DNA of 12,171 nt, taken from positions 1 to 12,171 of the forward strand of contig URTD01000044.1 in NCBI GenBank assembly GCA_900550735.1. The letters are read 5' to 3'. Shown in pieces: positions 6,251-12,171 of this stretch; positions within the stretch are counted from its first letter, which is position 1; every line of letters starts with the position of its first letter. A program made the position numbers and the translations under genes. Source of the DNA: an uncultured Collinsella sp. Lineage in GTDB: Bacteria > Actinomycetota > Coriobacteriia > Coriobacteriales > Coriobacteriaceae. A model generated the notes under the pieces. The model saw nothing but the letters and a program-made list of their open reading frames with translations, was not told the DNA's origin and ran no database searches.

Positions 6251-7780
6251 CTAATCCAGTTTGGTGCCTGGCACCTGCACGGCTTTCCCGAGCAACGCTT
6301 TGAGCTCGTTCAAAATGGAAACGGGCTGACGGTCGACGCCGTCCAGATGGAGCGTGGCCACGCGAATGGGTGGCTGATATTCAAATGGGCCAAAGAGCAC
6401 GGGCGAACCCAGGAACCGCTCGATTTCCTCTGCAATCGCATCGGTTTCTTCGGGATCAAAGTCGTCGAAAAGAGCCACGAACATCGGCCCCGTCGAGCGG
6501 AACATACGACCCTTACCGCGCGAGCATTCCACCAGACAGGCGGCACATTCTGCCAAAACGCGGTCGCCCGCATCAAAGCCAAAGCGGGCATTGACCTGAG
6601 CGATATCGTCGATTTTGATGGCGATCAAACCAGCCTTGCGCGCCATGCGACGCATTTCGCCAATGGCGTTGACCAGGGCGTGAATATCGCCCAAGCCGGT
6701 CACGGAATCGGTCGTATCTGCCAAGCTTCGGTTGATGATAATGCCCACATACATGCCGGGCTCGGTATCAGTGCCGTCCAAGCGGTAGCCCGTGCAGTCG
6801 CAAAGCACGTATTTTCCGGTGGCATCCATTACGCGATACTGCATGTAGTGGAAGTGCCACGTGCCGTTTATCACCATGTCGAGCTCGGCACGTACGTTGT
6901 CGCGGTCCTCGGGATGAACGCGGGCGAGCCACATGTCGAGTGAGTTAAAAGGGTGCTGGGAGGGCAGGTCAAAATCGCGCACGGCGTTAACCGACCATTG
7001 CGATTCTCCCGTATCGAGATTGAGGATAAACGGATAGCGCGTCTCGGAGCTCATGGAGATCGCTTGGAACACCCGGTCGTTGCAGGGAAGCTGATCGACG
7101 ATTGGGCGTTGCGGCGCGTCATCGTCTTTCGGTTGCTGCACACGATGCATAAGCTTATAGCGATACATTTTGCGATCGGCATCCATCGTCATCTGGCGAC
7201 GCGTGTCGCCAGCAAGTGGATCGACGCGCGAGCAGCCAAAGCTAAAGCTGCCGATCATGGGCGCCTTGCCACCTGAGCTCGCCTCGATCAGCCCGGCACG
7301 TACCTGCTCCAAGCGCTGCTCGAGTTCGGTCTCGTTTGCGGAGAGCGAGATAAGCACAAACTCGTCTCCACCGATACGGAACAGCATCTCATCGTGCTCC
7401 ATGGTTTCGGAGAGCGTGCGGCAGATGCCCAGAATATAGCGATTGCCTTCGGCGTGGCCAAACCTATCATTGCAATGCTTGAGATGGTCGATGTCAATAT
7501 AGGCGCAGGTGAAGGGATCGCCTTTGCGCCAGAGTTGCTCGACGTGACGGTCGAATCCGTTGCGGTTGCCCAAGTTGGTGAGCGGATCGATATAGGCGTT
7601 GCACTCAAGCAGCTGGCGCTCTTGTTGCAGGATGGCATGCGTCTTTTGCAGTTGCTCACCAACGGCGCGTAGCTCAGCAGGCAGCGCGGCAACATCGAGT
7701 TCGGCGGTCGAGACGCCGTTCGCAAGTCGCTGAAGATAGGCAATAATCGATTGCTCGCCCAGGCGATATGACTCGTTCAT
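6251..7780 (-). CDS. Diguanylate cyclase: GGDEF - PAS - degenerate GGDEF
   Basis: The predicted 509-residue cytosolic protein would make cyclic di-GMP from two GTP. Residues 1-60 are helical, followed by an active-looking GGDEF domain (about 60-215) with DPLTNLGNRNGF, YIDIDHLKHCND and the intact catalytic RIGGDEF at 135-141. The RxxD inhibitory site expected five residues before GGDEF is absent (EHDE). A PAS sensor domain follows (about 240-350, with WLARVHPED and MQYRVMDATG). A second GGDEF-fold domain (about 356-509) has lost its active site: the GGDEF position reads STGPMF. No membrane segment is seen. The start is ATG 7780, with AAGGAGG at 7790-7796, 9 nt upstream. It is a close paralogue of the next gene upstream, sharing order and many blocks, but without the third GGDEF and the EAL domain. 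The signal sensed by the PAS domain is unknown. Confidence 0.93.
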   Translation of the reverse strand: MNESYRLGEQSIIAYLQRLANGVSTAELDVAALPAELRAVGEQLQKTHAILQQERQLLECNAYIDPLTNLGNRNGFDRHVEQLWRKGDPFTCAYIDIDHLKHCNDRFGHAEGNRYILGICRTLSETMEHDEMLFRIGGDEFVLISLSANETELEQRLEQVRAGLIEASSGGKAPMIGSFSFGCSRVDPLAGDTRRQMTMDADRKMYRYKLMHRVQQPKDDDAPQRPIVDQLPCNDRVFQAISMSSETRYPFILNLDTGESQWSVNAVRDFDLPSQHPFNSLDMWLARVHPEDRDNVRAELDMVINGTWHFHYMQYRVMDATGKYVLCDCTGYRLDGTDTEPGMYVGIIINRSLADTTDSVTGLGDIHALVNAIGEMRRMARKAGLIAIKIDDIAQVNARFGFDAGDRVLAECAACLVECSRGKGRMFRSTGPMFVALFDDFDPEETDAIAEEIERFLGSPVLFGPFEYQPPIRVATLHLDGVDRQPVSILNELKALLGKAVQVPGTKLD

Positions 7781-7907
7781 GATGGATAACCTCCTTGGGC
7801 GGAACAACGGTTTGTATCATATCCCCAATTTGGTTTGAAGTGGGGATATAAGTTAGCCAATGGGGACAAATGCCCCCTTCGGCGGCGGCGTTTTGCGCGC
7901 GAGCGTA
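7781..7907 (-). promoter_or_regulatory. Promoter/operator region of the GGDEF-PAS gene
   Basis: A perfect 9-bp inverted repeat ATATCCCCA / TGGGGATAT occupies 7819-7827 and 7841-7849. TGGGGA recurs at 7861-7866, so three copies of the hexamer (one inverted) are centred 19 and 20 bp apart, about two helix turns. On the minus strand TATGAT (7816-7821) is a plausible -10 box that the inverted repeat overlaps; no good -35 is present, as is usual for an activated or repressed promoter. Bases 7859-7880 also form an imperfect hairpin just past the EAL gene stop that may weakly terminate. Confidence 0.4.
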
Positions 7908-10451
7908 TCAGTTGTTATTGCCGCCATCGAGCAATGCCTCAAAATTCTTCGCCGGCATGGGGCGGTAGTAGAGGAAGCCCTGAGCGTAGCGGGCGCCCAT
8001 TTGTCGTAGCATGTTCGCCTGCTCATTTGTCTCGACGCCTTCAACCACGACGGGCAGATGGAGCGACTGCGCCATTTCGAGCATCGATGAAATGATTTGC
8101 GTGCTGCGGCCTTGATCGCGGTCGGTGGGCACAAAGGTGCGGTCGAGCTTGATGACGTCGACGTTGACGTTCTTGAGCATCGCGAGCGTGGACTGACCGG
8201 TGCCAAAATCGTCCATATAGGTCGAGAAGCCGCGGGTGTGCAGATCCGCGGTCAGCTTATCCACGGCCTCGGATTCTCCCGTATAAGCCGTCTCGGTGAT
8301 CTCGATACGCATGAGCTCGGGCGGTAGGTTGTATTGGGCGGCGAGCGCCCCCATATGTTCGGCAACGTCGCAGGCAAGGATATCCACGCGCGACACATTA
8401 AGCGAGACCGGAACCACGCGAAGACGGCGATCGAGACGCTCGCGAAGCCATATGGCGACACCCTGCCAAATGTACTTGTCGAGTGTCACTACAAAGCCGC
8501 TTTCCTCGAGTGCGGGGATAAACGTTGCGGGCGAAATGAGAGAGCCGTCCTTGTCAATCCAGCGGGTGAGTGCTTCGGCGCCAATAATCTCGCCGGTTTC
8601 CATATCGACCTGGGGCTGAAGATAGTACGTGATGCGACCATTTGACAGCGCGTACTGGAATTCGGTCAGCGTGCGGTGGAACGCGACTTCGCGCTCGTAC
8701 TCCGCGGGGCGGAAAATGGCAATGCGCTCCTTAAAGTCGTTTTTTGCGCGTCGATTGGTAAACATGGCCTTTGCCTGCGCATCGATGGTGATTTCCTCAT
8801 TGGAGTCGATGGGGTAAACGCCCATGGACGGCCAAAAACCTACGCCGTCATCATGCCTGGCTACTGCCTCACGAACGCGATTGTAGATTTGATGGACGGT
8901 GATGTGCTTAAAGGGGATAAGTACACAAAAGTCATCTTGGCCCCAGTACCCTGCGACGCCCATATCGGCATTCTCGATGTCCTTGAGGACCGTGCCCACA
9001 TCGGCGAGTACGCGGTCGCCCTCGGCCTGGCCGCGCCATTCATTAAACAGGCGCATGTGGCCCATGTCGACCGTGGCGATGCACCAGGTGCCGTTGCGCC
9101 TTGCCTCGAGAAATGCGTTGGCGCGCCGCATAAACTCGCTGGGTCGATAGAGGCCCGTGAGCGAGTCGATACGTTCGGCGATGGCGCTTTTGCGCTCCGC
9201 CTCGGGTATGGGGAGGCTGTCGTTGGGGACAAGCCCGCCGGCCGTGCGAAGGCGACGGTCGAGTTCGCCTAAAACGGCGGTCGCTTGATGGGTTAAGTGC
9301 TCGTAAAAGGCCGGGACGACAAGACAGACGGGAGTAATGGTGTCGCCTGCGATTCGAACAGGAGCGAAAACGGCCTCTTTAAGGTGGCGGGTCAGTTGCT
9401 CGAATGCCTCGTGGTCCAGGTCGTTGCTGAGCACGACGAACTGGACGCTTCGTGAACGGTAGACCCGGCTCCTGCCGCGGGTGATCGACAGCATGCGGCC
9501 TGCGTATTCGGCAAGCATGTTGTCGACAGCCTCGGCCCCGTAGAGCTCGTTGAGCTTTGTCGTGCCACGAACGCGCACCGCTATAAGCCCTGTCTCGCAA
9601 CGATCGCGGCGGCAGGCGTCGATGGCGTTGGCCAGCATGCGCTGCGTTCCGAGACCTGTGGCGGCATCGACGGTTTCGGCAAGTGAGTGGTTGACGAGCT
9701 CGCCGACATAGAGCGAGGGGACATTTCCGTCGCCGTCGATACGAAACCCGCGAGCACGGCAAAGGACGTAGTCGCCGACGGCGTTGCGCACACGATACTG
9801 CATGACGCGACGGTGCTTGGTGCCGTTGTAGACTTGGTCGATGTCGTTGATGCAGGCCTCAAGGTCGTCGGGATGGACGCGCGTTTTCCAGTAATCGCGA
9901 CAGTTGTCTATGTGCTCCGAGGGAAGGCCAAGATCGCGCAAGGCACCTTGTGACCAAAGGGTGCGATGTTTGTCCAAGTTCTCGATAAAGAAATAACGGC
10001 CCTCGTTGAGCATCGAAAAGGCGTCAAAAATACGATCGCTTATTTCGAAGTCGTCGGCGTGAACTTGCGTGATATTGCGTCGATCGAGGTGCATGGCATG
10101 ACGTAGCTTGTAGTCGTACATGCGATGGTCGGCATCGAGCGTCATGCGATTGGAAGCTTCGCCCAGGGCAGGGTCGGCATGTGACACTCCGTAGCTAAAC
10201 GAGCGGGGCATCTCGGAATCGTTGTTTTTGAGCAGAACCGTTCGGCAGTGTTTCAGACGTTCGGCGAGGTCGTCCTCGGTTGCAATCGTAGATAGGATGG
10301 CAAACTCGTCGCCGCCTATGCGAAACGCCGCTTCGCCCACCTTCATATACAGCTTAAGATAGAGACTTACCTGCAAGATATAGCGGTTGCCCTCGTCATG
10401 CCCAAAGACGTCGTTGCAGTGCTTGAGATTGTCGATATCGATGAACGCCAT
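7908..10451 (-). CDS. GGDEF/PAS/GGDEF/GGDEF/EAL c-di-GMP protein, main part after a frameshift
   Basis: An 847-codon open frame holds almost the whole of a protein that should be about 905 residues. From its first ATG: the rest of a canonical GGDEF domain (MAFIDIDNLKHCND at 1-14, RIGGDEF at 44-50, no RxxD inhibitory site), a PAS domain (about 140-255), a degenerate GGDEF domain (about 262-400, active-site position SRSVQF), another degenerate GGDEF domain (about 425-580, GQDDF at 504-508), and a C-terminal EAL domain (about 590-840). The EAL domain keeps its catalytic set: EAL at 626-628, N685, E717, DDFGTG at 747-752, K768, E804 and Q824 in QGFLYYRP. It should hydrolyse c-di-GMP to pGpG. ATG 10451 lies inside the GGDEF domain, with no clear ribosome site, so it is not a natural start; the true N-terminus is in another frame (10455-10624). 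If made alone, the fragment would lack cyclase activity. Confidence 0.9.
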   Translation of the reverse strand: MAFIDIDNLKHCNDVFGHDEGNRYILQVSLYLKLYMKVGEAAFRIGGDEFAILSTIATEDDLAERLKHCRTVLLKNNDSEMPRSFSYGVSHADPALGEASNRMTLDADHRMYDYKLRHAMHLDRRNITQVHADDFEISDRIFDAFSMLNEGRYFFIENLDKHRTLWSQGALRDLGLPSEHIDNCRDYWKTRVHPDDLEACINDIDQVYNGTKHRRVMQYRVRNAVGDYVLCRARGFRIDGDGNVPSLYVGELVNHSLAETVDAATGLGTQRMLANAIDACRRDRCETGLIAVRVRGTTKLNELYGAEAVDNMLAEYAGRMLSITRGRSRVYRSRSVQFVVLSNDLDHEAFEQLTRHLKEAVFAPVRIAGDTITPVCLVVPAFYEHLTHQATAVLGELDRRLRTAGGLVPNDSLPIPEAERKSAIAERIDSLTGLYRPSEFMRRANAFLEARRNGTWCIATVDMGHMRLFNEWRGQAEGDRVLADVGTVLKDIENADMGVAGYWGQDDFCVLIPFKHITVHQIYNRVREAVARHDDGVGFWPSMGVYPIDSNEEITIDAQAKAMFTNRRAKNDFKERIAIFRPAEYEREVAFHRTLTEFQYALSNGRITYYLQPQVDMETGEIIGAEALTRWIDKDGSLISPATFIPALEESGFVVTLDKYIWQGVAIWLRERLDRRLRVVPVSLNVSRVDILACDVAEHMGALAAQYNLPPELMRIEITETAYTGESEAVDKLTADLHTRGFSTYMDDFGTGQSTLAMLKNVNVDVIKLDRTFVPTDRDQGRSTQIISSMLEMAQSLHLPVVVEGVETNEQANMLRQMGARYAQGFLYYRPMPAKNFEALLDGGNNN

Positions 10452-10454
10452 GGT

Positions 10455-10624
10455 AACGGGGCGTCCTGCTCCCAGAGCTCCTCGAGGGAACGGGCAAAGC
10501 CGCCACGGTTGCCAAGCCCAGTAAGCTGGTCGGTAAAGGCAGTCCTGATCAGATCCTTCTGCCGCTCGAGAAGGTCACGGACGGTCTTTTCGAGCGTTTC
10601 GGTGTAATTGCTGACAGTATCCAT
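10455..10624 (-). pseudogene. Out-of-frame N-terminus of the GGDEF-EAL protein
   Basis: Starting at ATG 10624 (an in-frame TAG lies two codons upstream), a frame reads an amphipathic helix (SNYTETLEKTVRDLLERQK), then DQLTGLGNRGGFARSLEELW and EQDAP, the exact N-terminal partner of the GGDEF domain downstream. After the CCCCGTT stretch (10455-10461) this frame continues as shadow sequence and ends at 10367. The paralogue has GDPFTCAYIDID at this place, so the intact codons would be CCG TTT ACC ATG. One base, probably a T, is missing. The gene 7908-10624 is 2717 nt, one short of 906 codons, which fits a single-base deletion. The ribosome site is weak. Sequencing error, a strain-specific null or a phase switch are all open. 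Confidence 0.85.
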
Positions 10625-10948
10625 GTTCTAAGCGGCTTTCTGAGGTCGGGGCGGATTGCGTCGGGCGAGTTTGTTGTGTACACGCGTCGTTGCTCGGCGT
10701 TTTGCGTGTATCCAGGCCCCCGCCTTGCTGCGTTGTTGAGTTAATTTGTCGGCTAATGTTCGCTGTTGATAACAGCTGAGTAGTGTAAACAACAGCACAC
10801 AATTATATATGGGTGCACATGCTGTGGGCGGCTATTGTTCGACAGGCGGTGGCGCGACGATGCGATGTTCGATGAAAATGCGACTGAGACGATATATGTT
10901 GACGGGTATACTTGTTCCGTTTGAATTTGCGGGGACGGAGATGGTCGC
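10625..10948. promoter_or_regulatory. Divergent intergenic region between the c-di-GMP gene and the patatin gene
   Basis: No gene is seen in these 324 bp. For the minus gene, a perfect TATAAT lies at 10802-10807 without a good -35. It would give a leader of about 170 nt containing a 15-bp palindrome GCTGTTgatAACAGC (10762-10776) and an inverted repeat TACACGC / GCGTGTA (10679-10685 and 10704-10710). For the plus gene, CTGAGA (10884-10889) and TATACT (10907-10912), 17 bp apart, make a fair promoter. A c-di-GMP riboswitch was looked for and not recognised. Confidence 0.45.
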
Positions 10949-11818
10949 ATGGCACAGTCAAATACGACGCGCACGGTGGGGCTGGCACTCGAGGGAGGCG
11001 GCTACCGCGGCATGTATACGGCGGGCGTGCTCGACGTATGGATGGAGCATGGCTTAACTTGCGACCATATGGTGGGTGTCTCGGCGGGCGCGGCGTTTGG
11101 CTACAACTTTAAATCGCGCCAGATCGGCCGCGCCATTCGCTACAACAAAGCCTATTGTGCCGATAAGCGCTATGCGAGCGTGACGAGCTGGTTGCGAACC
11201 GGCGACATGTTCAATGCCGATTTTGCCTATCACGAGGTGCCCATCGAGCGCGATCCCATCGATTTGGAGACATATCGCGCCTGCCCCATGCGGTTTACGT
11301 GCGTGTGTACCGATATCGAGACGGGCAAGGCCGTCTATCACGATCTGCCGTATGGCGACGAGCGCGATATCGAGTGGATCCGGGCGTCGTCGGCAATTCC
11401 CGTGGCGACGCGTCCCGTTGCTATTGACGGGCATAAGTATCTGGATGGTGGCGTGGCTGATTCTATTCCCAGCGCATGGCTGTTTGCGCAGGGGTATGAC
11501 CGCAATATCGTGGTACTCACGCAGCCAGCGGGCTTTGTGAAGCAGCCCAACAGCGTGATGCCCATGCTGCGACGCGTGTTCCGTCACTATCCGGAGTTTG
11601 TCGCAGCGCTTGAGCATCGGCATGAGGTCTACAATACCACGCTCGATGACCTGGCACGTCGCGAGGCTGCCGGCGAGATCTTTGTGGTGCGGCCGAGCGA
11701 ATCGGTGAAGGTGCCGTCGCTGTGTCGCGAGCCCGATGAACTTGAACGCATCTACCAGATTGGTCGCCGCGATGCGGAGGCGACCTTGCCGGCACTGGAG
11801 GCATATCTGGCAGAGTAG
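10949..11818 (+). CDS. Patatin-like phospholipase family protein
   Basis: A 289-residue serine hydrolase of the patatin/RssA/YjjU type, which cleaves acyl groups from phospholipids or other esters using a Ser-Asp dyad. The oxyanion-hole loop EGGGYRG is at residues 15-21, the nucleophile elbow GVSAG at 43-47 (Ser45), and the catalytic Asp in DGGVAD at 166-171. There is no signal peptide and no membrane segment, so it is expected to be cytosolic or loosely membrane-bound. The C-terminal portion is basic and resembles the single-domain bacterial patatins of about 280-300 residues. The start is ATG 10949, with GGAG at 10937-10940, 8 nt upstream; an ATG at 10941 is out of frame. It is transcribed away from the c-di-GMP genes. 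The natural substrate is unknown. Confidence 0.93.
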   Translation: MAQSNTTRTVGLALEGGGYRGMYTAGVLDVWMEHGLTCDHMVGVSAGAAFGYNFKSRQIGRAIRYNKAYCADKRYASVTSWLRTGDMFNADFAYHEVPIERDPIDLETYRACPMRFTCVCTDIETGKAVYHDLPYGDERDIEWIRASSAIPVATRPVAIDGHKYLDGGVADSIPSAWLFAQGYDRNIVVLTQPAGFVKQPNSVMPMLRRVFRHYPEFVAALEHRHEVYNTTLDDLARREAAGEIFVVRPSESVKVPSLCREPDELERIYQIGRRDAEATLPALEAYLAE

Positions 11819-11840
11819 GGCAAACTGCCGCGTGCTCAGC

Positions 11841-11886
11841 GGAAAGCGCATCCCAGAATGGACGTCCAAACTGGGATGCGTTTTCC
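11841..11886. terminator. Bidirectional intrinsic terminator between patatin and thiE-like genes
   Basis: A 16-bp stem with one G-T wobble (11841-11856 with 11871-11886) encloses a 14-nt loop that itself contains the palindrome TGGACGTCCA. TTTT at 11881-11884 lies within the 3' arm on the plus strand, and AAA at 11843-11845 gives a T run on the minus strand. It is 22 bp past the patatin stop and 44 bp past the convergent thiE-like stop, so it can serve both. Confidence 0.85.
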
Positions 11887-11930
11887 ATTGCTGAAGTTAT
11901 GGGGCCGCGGAGCAACTGCTCGGCTTATGC

Positions 11931-12171
11931 CTATGCCTGCTGCCAGGTGTCTACGAGCTCCTTGGCCGCGGCGTAGGGGTCATCGGCGCTGCAGACGGCA
12001 CTCACCACAAAGAAGCCGTCGACGCCGGTAGCCTTGAGCTGCGGAAGGTCGGCCGTCTTGACGCCGCCGCCCACCACGATGGGCACGGGGCTTGCCGCAT
12101 GGAGCGCGGCCAGGTCCTCAAAGCTCTTGGTGATGATAGAGCCGTCGGCCGCGCGTCGCCTGGCTTTGCTA
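11931..12171 (-). CDS. thiE: Thiamine-phosphate synthase, C-terminal end only
   Basis: Only the last 79 codons are in the window; the gene continues beyond the right edge. ThiE joins HMP-pyrophosphate and the thiazole phosphate to give thiamine phosphate. The visible part has the closing half of a TIM barrel: PVPIVVGGGVKTADLP, with the phosphate-binding glycine run, then GVDGFFVVSAVCSADDPYAAAKELV, which matches the usual ThiE ending ADGVAVVSAI..ADDP. The stop is TAG at 11931-11933. It could be a free ThiE or the end of a ThiD-ThiE fusion; the window does not show which. Upstream residues (SKARRRAADGSIITKSF) fit the family less well, so another TIM-barrel synthase is a lesser possibility. Confidence 0.75.
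   Translation of the reverse strand, partial: SKARRRAADGSIITKSFEDLAALHAASPVPIVVGGGVKTADLPQLKATGVDGFFVVSAVCSADDPYAAAKELVDTWQQA

Noticed and set aside
5628..6943. Long plus-strand open frames (5628-6254 and 6239-6943)
   Set aside because: They lie antisense to the flavoprotein and GGDEF genes. Neither shows a ribosome site or any family motif.
7862..7877. Intrinsic terminator of the EAL gene
   Set aside because: Only four G-C pairs are continuous, with mismatches on both sides and no T run on the minus strand.
10449..10466. Programmed -1 ribosomal frameshift
   Set aside because: No XXXYYYZ slippery heptamer was seen at CCCCGTT, and no stem was noticed just downstream. A single-base deletion explains the paralogue match more simply.
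10625..10807. Cyclic di-GMP riboswitch upstream of the GGDEF-EAL gene
   Set aside because: A short ACGCAAAA stretch resembles part of the GEMM-I core, but the tetraloop receptor, P1 stem and GGCCTAA segment are not found.

Overview
The window is about 12.2 kb of gene-dense, GC-rich chromosomal DNA. The gene content, the tandem c-di-GMP proteins with degenerate second GGDEF domains, and the dense short hairpin elements between genes suggest a gut-associated Coriobacteriia actinobacterium such as Collinsella. That assignment is inference from style and content. No rRNA, tRNA, CRISPR array or transposase was seen.

Layout. (1) Bases 1-1997, plus strand: the C-terminal two thirds of a UvrA-type ABC ATPase that looks like the UvrA-like paralogue subfamily rather than housekeeping UvrA. 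(2) Bases 2038-3138, minus: a solitary AAA ATPase with a C-terminal winged helix, bracketed by two 33-nt copies of one hairpin element. (3) Bases 3282-5107, minus: trmL (tRNA wobble 2'-O-methyltransferase with an unusual acidic insertion) and a COG0523/CobW GTPase, separated by a strong terminator-like hairpin. (4) Bases 5194-6176, minus: an ArsC/Spx-fold protein whose catalytic cysteine is a serine, and a flavoprotein with an Isf-like cysteine cluster. (5) Bases 6251-10624, minus: two tandem paralogous c-di-GMP proteins (GGDEF-PAS-GGDEF-like, and the same followed by GGDEF-like-EAL). The larger one is broken by a 1-nt frameshift near 10455-10461. (6) Bases 10949-11818, plus: a patatin-like phospholipase, divergent from the c-di-GMP genes across a 324-bp intergenic region. 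(7) Bases 11931-12171, minus: the 3' end of a probable thiE.

Working together. The flavoprotein and ArsC-like genes are 17 nt apart and probably co-transcribed, perhaps with the CobW gene. The two c-di-GMP genes probably arose by duplication. The larger one would make and degrade c-di-GMP if intact, but its first, only canonical GGDEF domain is cut by the frameshift. The ATPase cassette sits between convergent uvrA-like and trmL genes, with a hairpin at each boundary. This looks like a hairpin-bounded insertion and is the most interesting structural feature of the window.
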